A DNA stretch of 14,174 nucleotides from NCBI GenBank assembly GCA_030152275.1, contig JASLHF010000166.1:1-14174 (forward strand). Direction: 5' to 3'. Of this stretch, positions 6,637 to 14,068 are shown one piece after another (the first letter of the stretch is position 1; each line of letters begins with the position of its first letter). A program made the position numbers and the translations under genes. The notes under the pieces are model-generated. The model did no database searches and was not told where the DNA came from. It saw only the letters and a program-made list of their open reading frames with translations. This stretch comes from Acinetobacter sp. (lineage in GTDB: Bacteria > Pseudomonadota > Gammaproteobacteria > Pseudomonadales > Moraxellaceae).

Positions 6637-7287
6637 TTACGGCTGTGCAATAACCGGGATATCAATCCACAGCGCATCAGGAAAATGCTGCGCTAAATAA
6701 CGTTTAAGAAAATCGGCCGTATCCTGCGAAATCAGTTTGTCCTGCGATTCATCATTTAAATTGTACGCCAGCGCATGCAGCTGAATACCGCGGCTTTTAA
6801 GCGCCTCTAAGCTTAAAATAGTGTGATTAATGCTGCCCAAGCGTCCAGAGCTGACCAAAATAACCGGCAATTGCTTTTGCGCCACATAATCAATCGTCAG
6901 CAAATCTTCGGTCAGCGGCACCATCAAGCCGCCCGCACCTTCAAGCAAAACGGCTTGGTAACGCTGCGCCAATTGCTGTGTGGCCTGTTCAATTTTATCA
7001 AAATCAATCTTGCGGCCATCAATATGAGCGGCCAAATGCGGCGAGGCCGGATAGCTAAAAATTTCAGGCATCGTCAGCTTGCTGGCATCTTCAGGAAACC
7101 AGCCCATTTGCATAATTTCACGGTGCTGTTCGATGTCTTCTGACACATCTGCATTGCCGGTTTGAATCAGTTTTTGCGTAATGGTTTTAATGCCTTGCGC
7201 ATTCCACAGCTTTGCCAGATAGCCCGTGGTAAAGGTTTTGCCAATGCCGGTATCAATGCCGCTGATAAAATAAATAGGCGCTGTCAT
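6637..7287 (-). CDS. bioD: Dethiobiotin synthetase (ATP-dependent)
   Basis: BioD forms the ureido ring of dethiobiotin from DAPA, CO2 and ATP, the penultimate step of biotin synthesis, in the cytosol. The ATG at 7287 is chosen because GGAG lies six bases upstream and because it gives an ATGA overlap with the bioC stop; an extension to 7308 exists but lacks support. The 216-aa protein has the P-loop GIDTGIGKT (10-18), the substrate lysine in QKLIQTG (Lys39, equivalent to E. coli Lys37), SYPASPHLAA (78-87), EGAGGLMVPL (116-125) and the LPVILV..GRLGSINH block (140-155). It is the last gene of the block, followed by the shared terminator. Confidence 0.95.
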   Translation of the reverse strand: MTAPIYFISGIDTGIGKTFTTGYLAKLWNAQGIKTITQKLIQTGNADVSEDIEQHREIMQMGWFPEDASKLTMPEIFSYPASPHLAAHIDGRKIDFDKIEQATQQLAQRYQAVLLEGAGGLMVPLTEDLLTIDYVAQKQLPVILVSSGRLGSINHTILSLEALKSRGIQLHALAYNLNDESQDKLISQDTADFLKRYLAQHFPDALWIDIPVIAQP

Positions 7288-8081
7288 AGACTTCTCCGCA
7301 CAATGCAATAAATTGGATGATAGCTCAATGCATATTGCGGCAAGCCCGCCGCATTGGGCTGTGAAAATTGCCGATACTCTTGATAAAACTGCGCCAAAGA
7401 CTGTTTCGTCCAGCGGTGATTGGCTGATACCGCAGTGACGCCCGTGGCTTTCAAGTGCTGCAGCGCTTGACGCGGATGAGAAAAATGCAGGGTTTCCAAG
7501 CCTTCTGACAAGTGCAGAACCTCAAAACCCTGACCCTGCAAAATGCAGCGCAACTCTGCCAAACTCATATAATGCAGGCCTAGCCCAGTCAGCGCTTTAA
7601 TTTCCTGCAGATTGCGCGGCCCAAAAGTCGAAAAGCAAAAATAGCTGTCCAGCTGCATCGCCTGATGCAGGCGCTGCAGCAGCGCCGGCAAATCACTCAT
7701 CCACTGCAGCGCGGAACTCGATAAGACAAGGTCTAAATCAGGAGGCAAAGCCAAAGCTTCGATGTCGCCGATCAGCCAATCAATTTGTGTTGCCGGATAT
7801 TCTGCGGCAGACACATGCTGCTGAATTTCTATATACAGATCATTCAGCGTTAAGTGTTCAACTTGCGCGCGCTGCAGCAGCAAATGCGTCAGACAGCCTG
7901 AGCCGCAGCCAATCTCTAGCGCATGCTGAAAATGCAGTTCAGGCAATTCATTCTGCATGAGCTGCATTAAATGCCCGCAGATTTTTTTTTGCACAATAGC
8001 ATGCGCATCATAGCTCTGATGCGCCTTGGCAAAACGCTGTGCAACCTGAGTTTTTTCTATTTGGCATTGCTCTATTTTCAT
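7284..8081 (-). CDS. bioC: Malonyl-ACP O-methyltransferase
   Basis: BioC transfers a methyl group from S-adenosylmethionine to the free carboxyl of malonyl-ACP, disguising it so that the fatty-acid cycle can build pimeloyl-ACP methyl ester. The 265-aa product has the BioC-like N-terminus with VAQRFAKAHQSYDAHA (13-28), SAM-binding motif I ALEIGCGSG (54-62), a DLVLSSSALQWM block matching the BioC/UbiE-type motif, and FCFSTFGPRNLQEIKAL further on. It starts 8 bp after bioF with only a weak ribosome-binding site, and its TGA overlaps the bioD ATG. Both facts point to coupled translation within one message. Confidence 0.93.
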   Translation of the reverse strand: MKIEQCQIEKTQVAQRFAKAHQSYDAHAIVQKKICGHLMQLMQNELPELHFQHALEIGCGSGCLTHLLLQRAQVEHLTLNDLYIEIQQHVSAAEYPATQIDWLIGDIEALALPPDLDLVLSSSALQWMSDLPALLQRLHQAMQLDSYFCFSTFGPRNLQEIKALTGLGLHYMSLAELRCILQGQGFEVLHLSEGLETLHFSHPRQALQHLKATGVTAVSANHRWTKQSLAQFYQEYRQFSQPNAAGLPQYALSYHPIYCIVRRSL

Positions 8082-8089
8082 GTTTCAGC

Positions 8090-9253
8090 TCAAAGCAAAG
8101 CCGCCAGCTGATCTATTTCTGCAGCAGATATAGACGCCGTTAAAGAGATCCGCAAACGGGAACTGTGCTGCGGCACAGTGGGCGGGCGTACAGGCATAAT
8201 ATAAAAGCCTGCGACCTGCAGTGCTTTGGCTTTATCGACTGCTTTTTGAGACTCCCCAACAATCACAGGCACAATATGTGAACTGGATGGACAGTCATAG
8301 CCTTGAGATACAACCGCCTGCAGCAGCTGCTGACTCACCTTCTGCAAGTGCTGACGTTTTGCCTTCAGCTGAAGCACCTGCCGCAAAATAAAATCTGTCC
8401 ATGCCATACAAATTGGAGGCTGTGCGGTACTAAAAATTAACGGGCGCATACTATTAATGAGAAATGCTCGAATAACAGGATGGCAAATCAGATAACCGCC
8501 TACGGAGGCCATGGCCTTACCAAAGGTTCCGACAAGAAGATCAATATCATCGATGGCATCATACTGTTCGGCACAGCCTAGCCCCTGTGCACCGCGCACA
8601 CCAATGGCATGCGCTTCATCGACATACAGCATGACTTTTGAAAATTGTTTCTTTATTTGCACCAAAGCCGCTAAGTCAGTTTCATCGCCATCCATGCTAA
8701 AAATAGATTCTGTGACCACAATAATCCGCTCTATCGCCGCATCATCATGATATTTCTGCAGCAGCTGCGACAAATGCGCCAAGTCATTATGTCGGTAGCG
8801 CACATATTTGGCGGCAGATAAGCGGATACCGTCAATCATGCTGGCATGCACCAGTTTATCGGCCAAAATTAAGGTTTTGCTGTCGCATAGCGCAGGCAGA
8901 ATCCCGATATTCATGTGATAACCGCTATTAAACAGCAGCGCAGCGCGGCCATGAAATGCGTGGCTCATACTGGCTTCCAGCTGTTCATATTGCGGAAAAT
9001 TTCCAGTGAGCAGACGTGAGGACGATGCACTCATCCAGCGGGCTGCAGTAGGAGTTTCATCAAAAAACTGTTCGCGAAGCCGTTCATCAGAAGCCAGTCC
9101 TAAATAATCATTGGATGCCAAATTCAGCATTTGATGGCCATTAATAGAGATCATCTTCCCCTGCTGCACGCTAGCGCTAAATTGACGCAGGTTGCCCTGC
9201 TGCTTTAAGTCATCCAATTGCTGCGCATAGCGTTCGAGCAAATCTGTATTCAT
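8090..9253 (-). CDS. bioF: 8-amino-7-oxononanoate synthase (KAPA synthase)
   Basis: PLP enzyme that condenses pimeloyl-ACP with L-alanine, with loss of CO2, to give KAPA. The 387-aa product shows the alpha-oxoamine synthase pattern: NLASNDYLGLA (44-54), SSSRLLTGNFPQYEQLE (77-93), LLFNSGYHMNIG (106-117), HAS at 136-138, TESIFSMDGD (181-190), DEAHAIGVRG (212-221) and the PLP lysine in GTFGKA (Lys246). The length is normal. The ATG at 9253 overlaps the bioA stop as ATGA, showing close operon packing. Both its end and bioC lie within 8 bp of each other. Confidence 0.96.
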   Translation of the reverse strand: MNTDLLERYAQQLDDLKQQGNLRQFSASVQQGKMISINGHQMLNLASNDYLGLASDERLREQFFDETPTAARWMSASSSRLLTGNFPQYEQLEASMSHAFHGRAALLFNSGYHMNIGILPALCDSKTLILADKLVHASMIDGIRLSAAKYVRYRHNDLAHLSQLLQKYHDDAAIERIIVVTESIFSMDGDETDLAALVQIKKQFSKVMLYVDEAHAIGVRGAQGLGCAEQYDAIDDIDLLVGTFGKAMASVGGYLICHPVIRAFLINSMRPLIFSTAQPPICMAWTDFILRQVLQLKAKRQHLQKVSQQLLQAVVSQGYDCPSSSHIVPVIVGESQKAVDKAKALQVAGFYIMPVRPPTVPQHSSRLRISLTASISAAEIDQLAALL

Positions 9254-10542
9254 GCGCCCTGTCCCATCATCTTAATCACTTCAGCCATTTGCTCCAGCAG
9301 CGTACTTAATTGCGCATCCGTAATAATATACGGCGGCATCACATACACCAGCTTGCCAAATGGGCGGACCCAAATCCCGCGCTGAACAAATTCCTGCTGC
9401 AGCGTTTTCATATCTACATTAAATGAAAGCTCTACCACGCCTATAGCCCCCAGCACCCGCACATCCTGCACATGCTCCAGTACAGCTAAAGGCAAAAGCG
9501 CCTGCTGCAGCTGGCTTTGTATGCGCTGAATATTGGCCTGCCAGTCCTGCGACAGAAGCAGCTGTGTACTTTTCAGCGCTACCGCACAAGCCAAAGGATT
9601 CGCCATAAAGGTCGGACCATGCATAAATACACCAGCCTCACCTTGACTGATGGTTTCAGCAACATGCGTGCTGGTCAAGGTGGCGGATAATGTCATATAG
9701 CCGCCGGTTAGACCTTTGCCCATACACATAATGTCCGGTTCTACTCCCGCATGTTCCCATGCAAAGAGCTTGCCAGTCCGGCCGAATCCGGTGGCAATTT
9801 CATCAAAAATCAGCAGTACTTGGTATTTTTCACACAGCAGTTTAGCTTGGCGCAAATATTCAGGATGATAAAAACGCATACCGCCCGCGCCCTGTACAAT
9901 TGGCTCTAAAATCAAACCGGCAATACTGGCATGGCGCTGCGCCAGCGTTTGCTCAAGCGCCGCAATATCCTGCGGATTCCACGGGGCATCAAAACCGGTT
10001 TGCGGCGCGGGCACAAAGATGCGGCTGGGCAAGCTTGAACCGAAAATCTGATGCATGCCGGTGACCGGATCGCAGACCGACATCGCATTCCATGTATCGC
10101 CGTGATAGCCCGAACGCGGGGTAACAAAATTGGTTTTTTCTTTTTGTCCAAGAGATGCCCAATACTGCACCGCCATTTTCAGTGCAACTTCTACCGCAAC
10201 CGAGCCCGAGTCCGCATAAAAAATCTTAGTTAAATTCGGCGGCGTAATCTCTAAAAGCAGCTTTGCCAGCTGAATGGCAGGATCATGGGTCAGGCCACCA
10301 AACATGATATGTGACATGTTCTGTAGCTGGTCAGTCACCGCCTGATTAAGTTCTGGATGGTTATAGCCATGAATCGCGCACCACCAAGACGACATACCGT
10401 CAATCAGCTGACGGCCGTCTTCCAGTTCAATGATTGCGCCATAAGCTTTTTTGACTTTAAACGCTGGGAGCGGATGCGTCATCGATGTGTAAGGATGCCA
10501 AATGTGCTGCTGATCAAACTGCAGATCGGTTAATTCGGTCAT
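9250..10542 (-). CDS. bioA: Adenosylmethionine-8-amino-7-oxononanoate aminotransferase (DAPA synthase)
   Basis: PLP-dependent class III aminotransferase that converts KAPA to DAPA, using S-adenosylmethionine as the amino donor in the classical enzyme. The 430-aa product has the BioA-specific start HIWHPYTSM (13-21), DGMSSWWCAIHGYNHP (48-63), ADSGSVAVEVALKM (110-123), the YHGDTW segment at 146-151 (Tyr146), LIFDEIATGFGRTGK (244-258, with Asp247 binding the PLP nitrogen) and the Schiff-base lysine in MGKGLTGG (Lys276). A GGAG ribosome-binding site lies six bases before the ATG at 10542. It is separated by 84 bp from the upstream BioH-like gene, so a separate promoter is possible, but I could not find a convincing one. 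Confidence 0.96.
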   Translation of the reverse strand: MTELTDLQFDQQHIWHPYTSMTHPLPAFKVKKAYGAIIELEDGRQLIDGMSSWWCAIHGYNHPELNQAVTDQLQNMSHIMFGGLTHDPAIQLAKLLLEITPPNLTKIFYADSGSVAVEVALKMAVQYWASLGQKEKTNFVTPRSGYHGDTWNAMSVCDPVTGMHQIFGSSLPSRIFVPAPQTGFDAPWNPQDIAALEQTLAQRHASIAGLILEPIVQGAGGMRFYHPEYLRQAKLLCEKYQVLLIFDEIATGFGRTGKLFAWEHAGVEPDIMCMGKGLTGGYMTLSATLTSTHVAETISQGEAGVFMHGPTFMANPLACAVALKSTQLLLSQDWQANIQRIQSQLQQALLPLAVLEHVQDVRVLGAIGVVELSFNVDMKTLQQEFVQRGIWVRPFGKLVYVMPPYIITDAQLSTLLEQMAEVIKMMGQGA

Positions 10543-10626
10543 CCATTACTCCACGCTTCACGCTTAAATCCAATTTTTTGAATCTTAAACCTGCAGGATG
10601 AAAAAATAAATTGCGATATAAGCCAG

Positions 10627-11412
10627 TTATCCGTTTGTTTGTTGAATTTTCTTTAAATATTGGCAGATTTTGCAACTTATACTTTCAAATTCAAATAAAG
10701 GCATGCCGTGCGACCCGCTTACGAGTTCTGTTTCTAAAAACTTCACTGCGAAATTTCGAAGATTCCGTTCAACTTTGTAACTAACTAAATAATCCTGTTT
10801 GGCAAACAAATGATACTGATGTCCAGCATAGTTTTTTAAGATACTGACATTATTTAATTGTTCTAAGCAGTTCAGCCCTGCCCGCAAGGTATCTAAATTT
10901 TGCGCCTGAATTAAACTTTGCAATTTTATAAAATCCTGTTTGGTGCTCGCCACGCCCTGACAGACCATAAAGCCGAATTTTTTTAAAGTTGCAATTGCAT
11001 CAGTTTGAAAAGACTGTTTAAAGTTTTCAAATGCCGGCTGATCCATGGCTGCAGACCATTCAGCATTGGCGACAAAACAGGGATTAGATGCCAAAGTGAT
11101 CAACACTTTATGCTCTGCATACTGCTGAGCGATTTGATCGGCCAAAACTGTGGCCAGCTGCCCGCCCAAAGACCAGCCCATGATGACATCAAACGCGCGC
11201 GCCTTGTCTACCTGCTGCTGCAGAATTTCGGGATCTAGAGCATCAAAAATATTAATCAGCTCGACCTGATGGCCTTGCTGCATTAGGGCTTCTTTGAGCG
11301 GATGAAGGAGCTTGGTTCCGCCGCCCCAGCCGGTAATAAGTAAAATACGCTGAATCAATGCAAACTCTGAACTAAAAATCGATTTCCGACAGTATAAAGT
11401 TTCCTGCCGCAT
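10627..11412 (-). CDS. bioH: BioH-like alpha/beta hydrolase (probable pimeloyl-ACP methyl ester esterase)
   Basis: BioH removes the methyl group from pimeloyl-ACP methyl ester, ending pimelate synthesis. The product is an alpha/beta hydrolase with the oxyanion-hole segment ITGWGGG (26-32), the nucleophile elbow GWSLGG (79-84, Ser81), the BioH-like block LASNPCFVANAEW (107-119), an acid in AKQDYLV (Asp207) and the catalytic histidine in GSHGMPLFE (His235). It lies first in line before bioA-F-C-D and shares with E. coli BioH the LGWSLGG / ASSPCF / EW pattern, which supports the assignment. The start is uncertain: the ATG at 11412 has AGGA upstream, while the family core begins near residue 20, where a TTG at 11358 could also serve. 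The symbol is an inference from motifs and context. Confidence 0.75.
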   Translation of the reverse strand: MRQETLYCRKSIFSSEFALIQRILLITGWGGGTKLLHPLKEALMQQGHQVELINIFDALDPEILQQQVDKARAFDVIMGWSLGGQLATVLADQIAQQYAEHKVLITLASNPCFVANAEWSAAMDQPAFENFKQSFQTDAIATLKKFGFMVCQGVASTKQDFIKLQSLIQAQNLDTLRAGLNCLEQLNNVSILKNYAGHQYHLFAKQDYLVSYKVERNLRNFAVKFLETELVSGSHGMPLFEFESISCKICQYLKKIQQTNG

Positions 11413-11807
11413 TTAGTCCTGACATTTCAGAACAGCTTGCTATCTGTTATGTTGAGGCAGCAAATGTCCTCACATTGTTTTGCTGTTTAGCGTTTTATGG
11501 ATACATGCAAAGGCCGTCTGCATCTAGTTGAGATAATCCTCTGTAAAAAGTAAATATTTCTGCGAAGCGAATAATATTTAACAAACTCTAACGTGTTTTG
11601 TGAATGACAAATGCCTTGCGTTATTTTTGGGCGTACCCGCGTTAACAAATGTGCTCCGTTTTTTTTATCATGCAAAAAAGCCCGCCTCATCTGTTTTGAT
11701 TTATATTTTATTAAAATCTAAGCATGAATAATTCACATGGATAAAACGCGTAATCACAAGAAAAAATTTGCTAAGATCATCACAAATGCCAATAAAAAGT
11801 ATTTGCC
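11413..11807. other. Divergent spacer between the BioH-like gene and the peroxiredoxin gene
   Basis: A 395-base AT-rich spacer that must carry the divergent promoters. A 67-codon minus-strand frame (11690-11487) has no family motif or good ribosome-binding site and I do not call it. A nested inverted repeat lies at 11421-11468. No near-consensus promoter could be assigned with confidence on either strand. Confidence 0.5.
11421..11468. repeat. Nested inverted repeats upstream of the BioH-like gene
   Basis: Outer arms GACATTT (11421-11427) and AAATGTC (11462-11468) enclose inner arms AACAG (11431-11435) and CTGTT (11444-11448). They lie 9-56 bases before the ATG at 11412 on the minus strand. 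They could be a leader hairpin or an operator. The arms are short, so chance is possible. Confidence 0.3.
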
Positions 11808-12377
11808 ATGAAACTTCCAGCTCTACTCAGAATCAGTTTATTGACTCTTGCCAGCCTAAGCACGACGCATCATGCCTTTGCAGAAAAGGCCATCTTCAAT
11901 GAGCCGCAAAATACACAAAAACAATGGGTCGGCAAACCGGCACCAGTTTTCAAGCTGCAAGACCAAAACGGCAAATGGCATGAATTAAAACAGTACCGGG
12001 GCAAATGGCTGGTATTGTATTTTTACCCAAAAGACAATTCGCCTGGGTGCACAACAGAAGCCAATCAATTTAAAGTGCTGTATCCGCAATTTGTAAAAAA
12101 CAATGCTGCCATACTGGGAGTAAGTCTGGATGATGTTGCATCTCACCAAAAATTTTCAGAAAAACTAGGCCTGCCTTTTCCTATTCTGGCTGACAGCCGT
12201 CATCAGCTGGCCGAACAATTCGGCATCATACGCAATTTAGGTATTTTGAAAATTGCCAAACGCGAAACCTTTTTAATCGACCCGCAAGGCGCTGTGGTTT
12301 ACCATTACAGCAACGTAGACACGCAAACCCATGCCGGACAGGTGCTGGCGGATCTTCAGAAGCTGAACAAGAAATAA
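11808..12377 (+). CDS. Exported peroxiredoxin, PrxQ/BCP family, single cysteine
   Basis: Thiol peroxidase of the bacterioferritin-comigratory (PrxQ) family that reduces peroxides. The 189-aa product opens with a Sec signal peptide: KLPALLRIS, a hydrophobic core, then a likely cut after AFA (residue 25), so it acts in the periplasm. The mature part has VGKPAPVFKLQDQNGK (41-56), the active-site block YPKDNSPGCTTEA (73-85) with peroxidatic Cys81, VSLDD (about 105-109) and the conserved arginine in KRETFLID. The resolving cysteine often found five residues after the first is Asn86 here, and no other cysteine is present, so it should work as a 1-Cys enzyme needing an outside thiol partner. No strong ribosome-binding site precedes the ATG. 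Monocistronic by spacing. Confidence 0.9.
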   Translation: MKLPALLRISLLTLASLSTTHHAFAEKAIFNEPQNTQKQWVGKPAPVFKLQDQNGKWHELKQYRGKWLVLYFYPKDNSPGCTTEANQFKVLYPQFVKNNAAILGVSLDDVASHQKFSEKLGLPFPILADSRHQLAEQFGIIRNLGILKIAKRETFLIDPQGAVVYHYSNVDTQTHAGQVLADLQKLNKK

Positions 12378-12514
12378 TGCGTTAGATGAATGTAGGAACA
12401 GCACATTTTTGGTCTGGATCAGCCAATGATAGAGGCCAGATTTTCAATTCGACAAATGCTTGATCGATTAGAATGCATCTATACTGAAAAGACAGAAAAA
12501 CGTAACCTGAAGTA

Positions 12515-12550
12515 TATCGCCATCAATATTTGCAGAAAATAATGGCGATA
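12515..12550. repeat. Inverted repeat downstream of the peroxiredoxin gene
   Basis: Perfect 9-bp arms TATCGCCAT (12515-12523) and ATGGCGATA (12542-12550) around an 18-base loop that itself can pair partly (TATTT with AAATA). It lies 37 bases before the ATG of the next gene and has no clean T-run, so it is more likely a leader hairpin or operator for that gene than a terminator. Confidence 0.5.
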
Positions 12551-12587
12551 AATGCTAAATAAAATTTAAAAAATACAATACATAACA

Positions 12588-13124
12588 ATGATAAAACATT
12601 ATCACCCACGGCCAATTAACATTCACAACACTTATTTTTTTATCTTAAATATCATTTTTTTATTTGCACTCATTCATTACTCAATTTGGCAAAGAGCAAA
12701 CCCAAACTTCAGCTCCTTTCCATTTACAGAACCGCAATTTTTTAGAGATTTTTACAGCCAGCCCATTCAGCTTCTTGATCCATTTTCCACAGTATTGAGC
12801 CTCATTATTATTTCCTGCTCAATCCTCAACCATATTTTCAAGTTAAAGCGGATGCTCAATATTTCAGACCAGCAGATCTCGTGGTCATTTTACGGCTTTC
12901 ACTATAAAACAATATTGAGCCATAATATCCAACAGGTTCAATATGTTGCCATACCTAAACATAAGCCTCATTTGAGCCTGCTATGCATTCAAACCGATCT
13001 TAAGCATTATGATCTGCATCTAAGCCAATTCAGTGATACCCAAGCTGCTCAGATCATTAAGCAGCTTGCTGTTTATAATGCTGAGCTCATCCAACATGCA
13101 AAGATTGAAGATCAACATTCATAA
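12588..13124 (+). CDS. Two-helix inner-membrane protein of unknown function
   Basis: I do not recognise this 178-aa protein. A basic N-terminus (KHYHPRP) is followed by a hydrophobic helix at about 15-34 (YFFILNIIFLFALIHYSIW), a loop of about 30 residues rich in Phe and Pro, and a second helix at about 66-86 (FSTVLSLIIISCSILNHIF). A positive KLKRM follows, which predicts both ends in the cytoplasm. Residues 88-165 look like a small beta-rich domain (LNISDQQISWSFYGFHYKTILSHNIQQVQYV) with a closing helix (TQAAQIIKQLAVYNAEL), a pattern seen in bacterial PH-like domains; that is a guess from shape only. Ribosome-binding site weak. A terminator shared with bfr follows at once. Confidence 0.75.
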   Translation: MIKHYHPRPINIHNTYFFILNIIFLFALIHYSIWQRANPNFSSFPFTEPQFFRDFYSQPIQLLDPFSTVLSLIIISCSILNHIFKLKRMLNISDQQISWSFYGFHYKTILSHNIQQVQYVAIPKHKPHLSLLCIQTDLKHYDLHLSQFSDTQAAQIIKQLAVYNAELIQHAKIEDQHS

Positions 13125-13153
13125 AAAATCCCGCTCAATAGGCAGGATTTTTT
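13123..13153. terminator. Bidirectional terminator between the membrane protein and bfr
   Basis: Arms AAAAAATCC (13123-13131) and GGATTTTTT (13145-13153), with a further GC pair of pairs inside after one mismatch and a 7-base loop. The T-run on the plus strand and the A-run (T-run on minus) allow termination in both directions. It overlaps the stop codon of the plus-strand gene. Confidence 0.85.
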
Positions 13154-13157
13154 ATTC

Positions 13158-13622
13158 TTACATTTGCGATTGAATATAATTTTGCAAACCAATCAGTTCA
13201 ATTAAACGCAGCTGTTTTTCCAGCCAATACGTATGGTCTTCTTCAGTATCCGACATTTGCTGACGCAGCATATCGCGAGTCACGTAATCGCCTTTTTCTT
13301 CACACAGCTTGACGCCTTGCGCCAATTTTTCACGCACATGATACTCAAGCGCCAAATCGGCTTTTAAGCAAGTCACAACATCTTCACCAGTAACAATGTC
13401 GTCACGGTCCATATTCGGCGTGCCTTCTAAGAACAGAACACGGCGGATGATGGCATCAGCATGCTGCGCCTCTTCCTGCATCTCATGATCAATGCGTTCA
13501 TAGATTTTGCTCAAGCCCCAGTCTTCATACATACGGGAGTGAATCAGGTATTGATCACGAGCAGCCAGTTCGCCACCGATCAACATATTTAAGTAGTCTA
13601 CGACTTCTGGATTGCCACGCAT
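13158..13622 (-). CDS. bfr: Bacterioferritin lacking the heme-ligand methionine
   Basis: Iron-storage protein of 24 four-helix subunits in the cytosol that oxidises Fe(II) and stores it as a ferric core. The 154-aa product aligns along its length with E. coli Bfr: VVDYLNMLIGGELAARDQY (7-25), MYEDWGL (31-37), QHADAIIRRVLFLEG (53-67), GEDV (79-82), DLALEY (89-94), DYVTRDML (112-119) and WLEKQLRLIELIGLQNYI (133-150). The ferroxidase ligands are present: Glu18, Glu51, His54, Glu93, Glu127 and His130. Position 52, the heme-binding methionine in E. coli, is Ala, so this subunit should not hold heme by itself; known partners or variants of this kind exist in Pseudomonas and Neisseria. GGAG lies eight bases before the ATG. 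It has its own promoter. Confidence 0.93.
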   Translation of the reverse strand: MRGNPEVVDYLNMLIGGELAARDQYLIHSRMYEDWGLSKIYERIDHEMQEEAQHADAIIRRVLFLEGTPNMDRDDIVTGEDVVTCLKADLALEYHVREKLAQGVKLCEEKGDYVTRDMLRQQMSDTEEDHTYWLEKQLRLIELIGLQNYIQSQM

Positions 13623-13649
13623 TTTATTAACTCCATACCCTTTTCAAAT

Positions 13650-13678
13650 ATTATGGACAACTTTAGCCGTCATTGCAA
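13650..13678 (-). promoter_or_regulatory. Probable sigma70 promoter of bfr
   Basis: On the minus strand, TTGCAA (13678-13673) and CATAAT (13655-13650) are separated by exactly 17 bases. The predicted transcript start, near 13643, lies about 20 bases before the ATG, leaving room for the GGAG ribosome-binding site. Confidence 0.6.
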
Positions 13679-13695
13679 AACATAAATTATGTAAG

Positions 13696-13726
13696 TTTAT
13701 GATTTATATAAAATTTAAATGATAAA
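13696..13726. promoter_or_regulatory. AT-rich inverted repeat upstream of the bfr promoter
   Basis: TTTATGATTTA (13696-13706) mirrors TAAATGATAAA (13716-13726) with ten of eleven pairs around a 9-base centre. It lies 17 bases upstream of the -35 box. Its ATGAT / GATAA words recall Fur-type sites but do not match the consensus well. It could also be an UP-like AT-rich element. Confidence 0.3.
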
Positions 13727-13741
13727 CATACGCATTTACAG

Positions 13742-14068
13742 TTCATTTACGGCCAATTTTCACATATAAAATAAGCGCTTGCGCAACTTTAAAATGTGAC
13801 GCCTGCCTATTTGATCAAAAAACAATGCCTGCTGTTTTTTGTAACAATTAAAAATACGTCTTATTTTCCCAGCCAAATGCCTTTAAATACATTCCCGGCT
13901 TGAATAAAAACAGCCTCTGGCACCAAAAACTGAAGTTTTGAAACTCACTGTCTGTACACTGCGCGCGCATAGACTCATGGGTGCAGGCTTTTACACAGTT
14001 TAGTCAAAGACAGCACAGCTTTTAACCGCTAATATAGAATAAATTTAATAACAGCAATGGTTTAGTTC
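13742..14068. other. Spacer before the SDR gene
   Basis: About 330 bases with no gene that I can support. It holds a 9-bp hairpin (13816-13841) and an AAAACT-ga-AGTTTT repeat near 13926-13939. TATAGAAT near 14033-14040 could supply a -10 for the downstream gene, but no good -35 accompanies it. Confidence 0.45.
13816..13841. repeat. Perfect 9-bp inverted repeat, orphan hairpin
   Basis: CAAAAAACA and TGTTTTTTG around an 8-base loop. The stem is mostly A-T pairs, so it is weaker than a normal terminator, and no gene on either strand ends near it. Confidence 0.45.

Noticed and set aside
10543..10626. BirA operator upstream of bioA
   Set aside because: A GGTTTAAG-like half is present on the minus strand, but no second TTGTAAACC-like half lies at the required spacing.
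11487..11690. 67-codon minus-strand open frame in the bioH-peroxiredoxin spacer
   Set aside because: No ribosome-binding site, no motif, odd basic composition; most likely chance.
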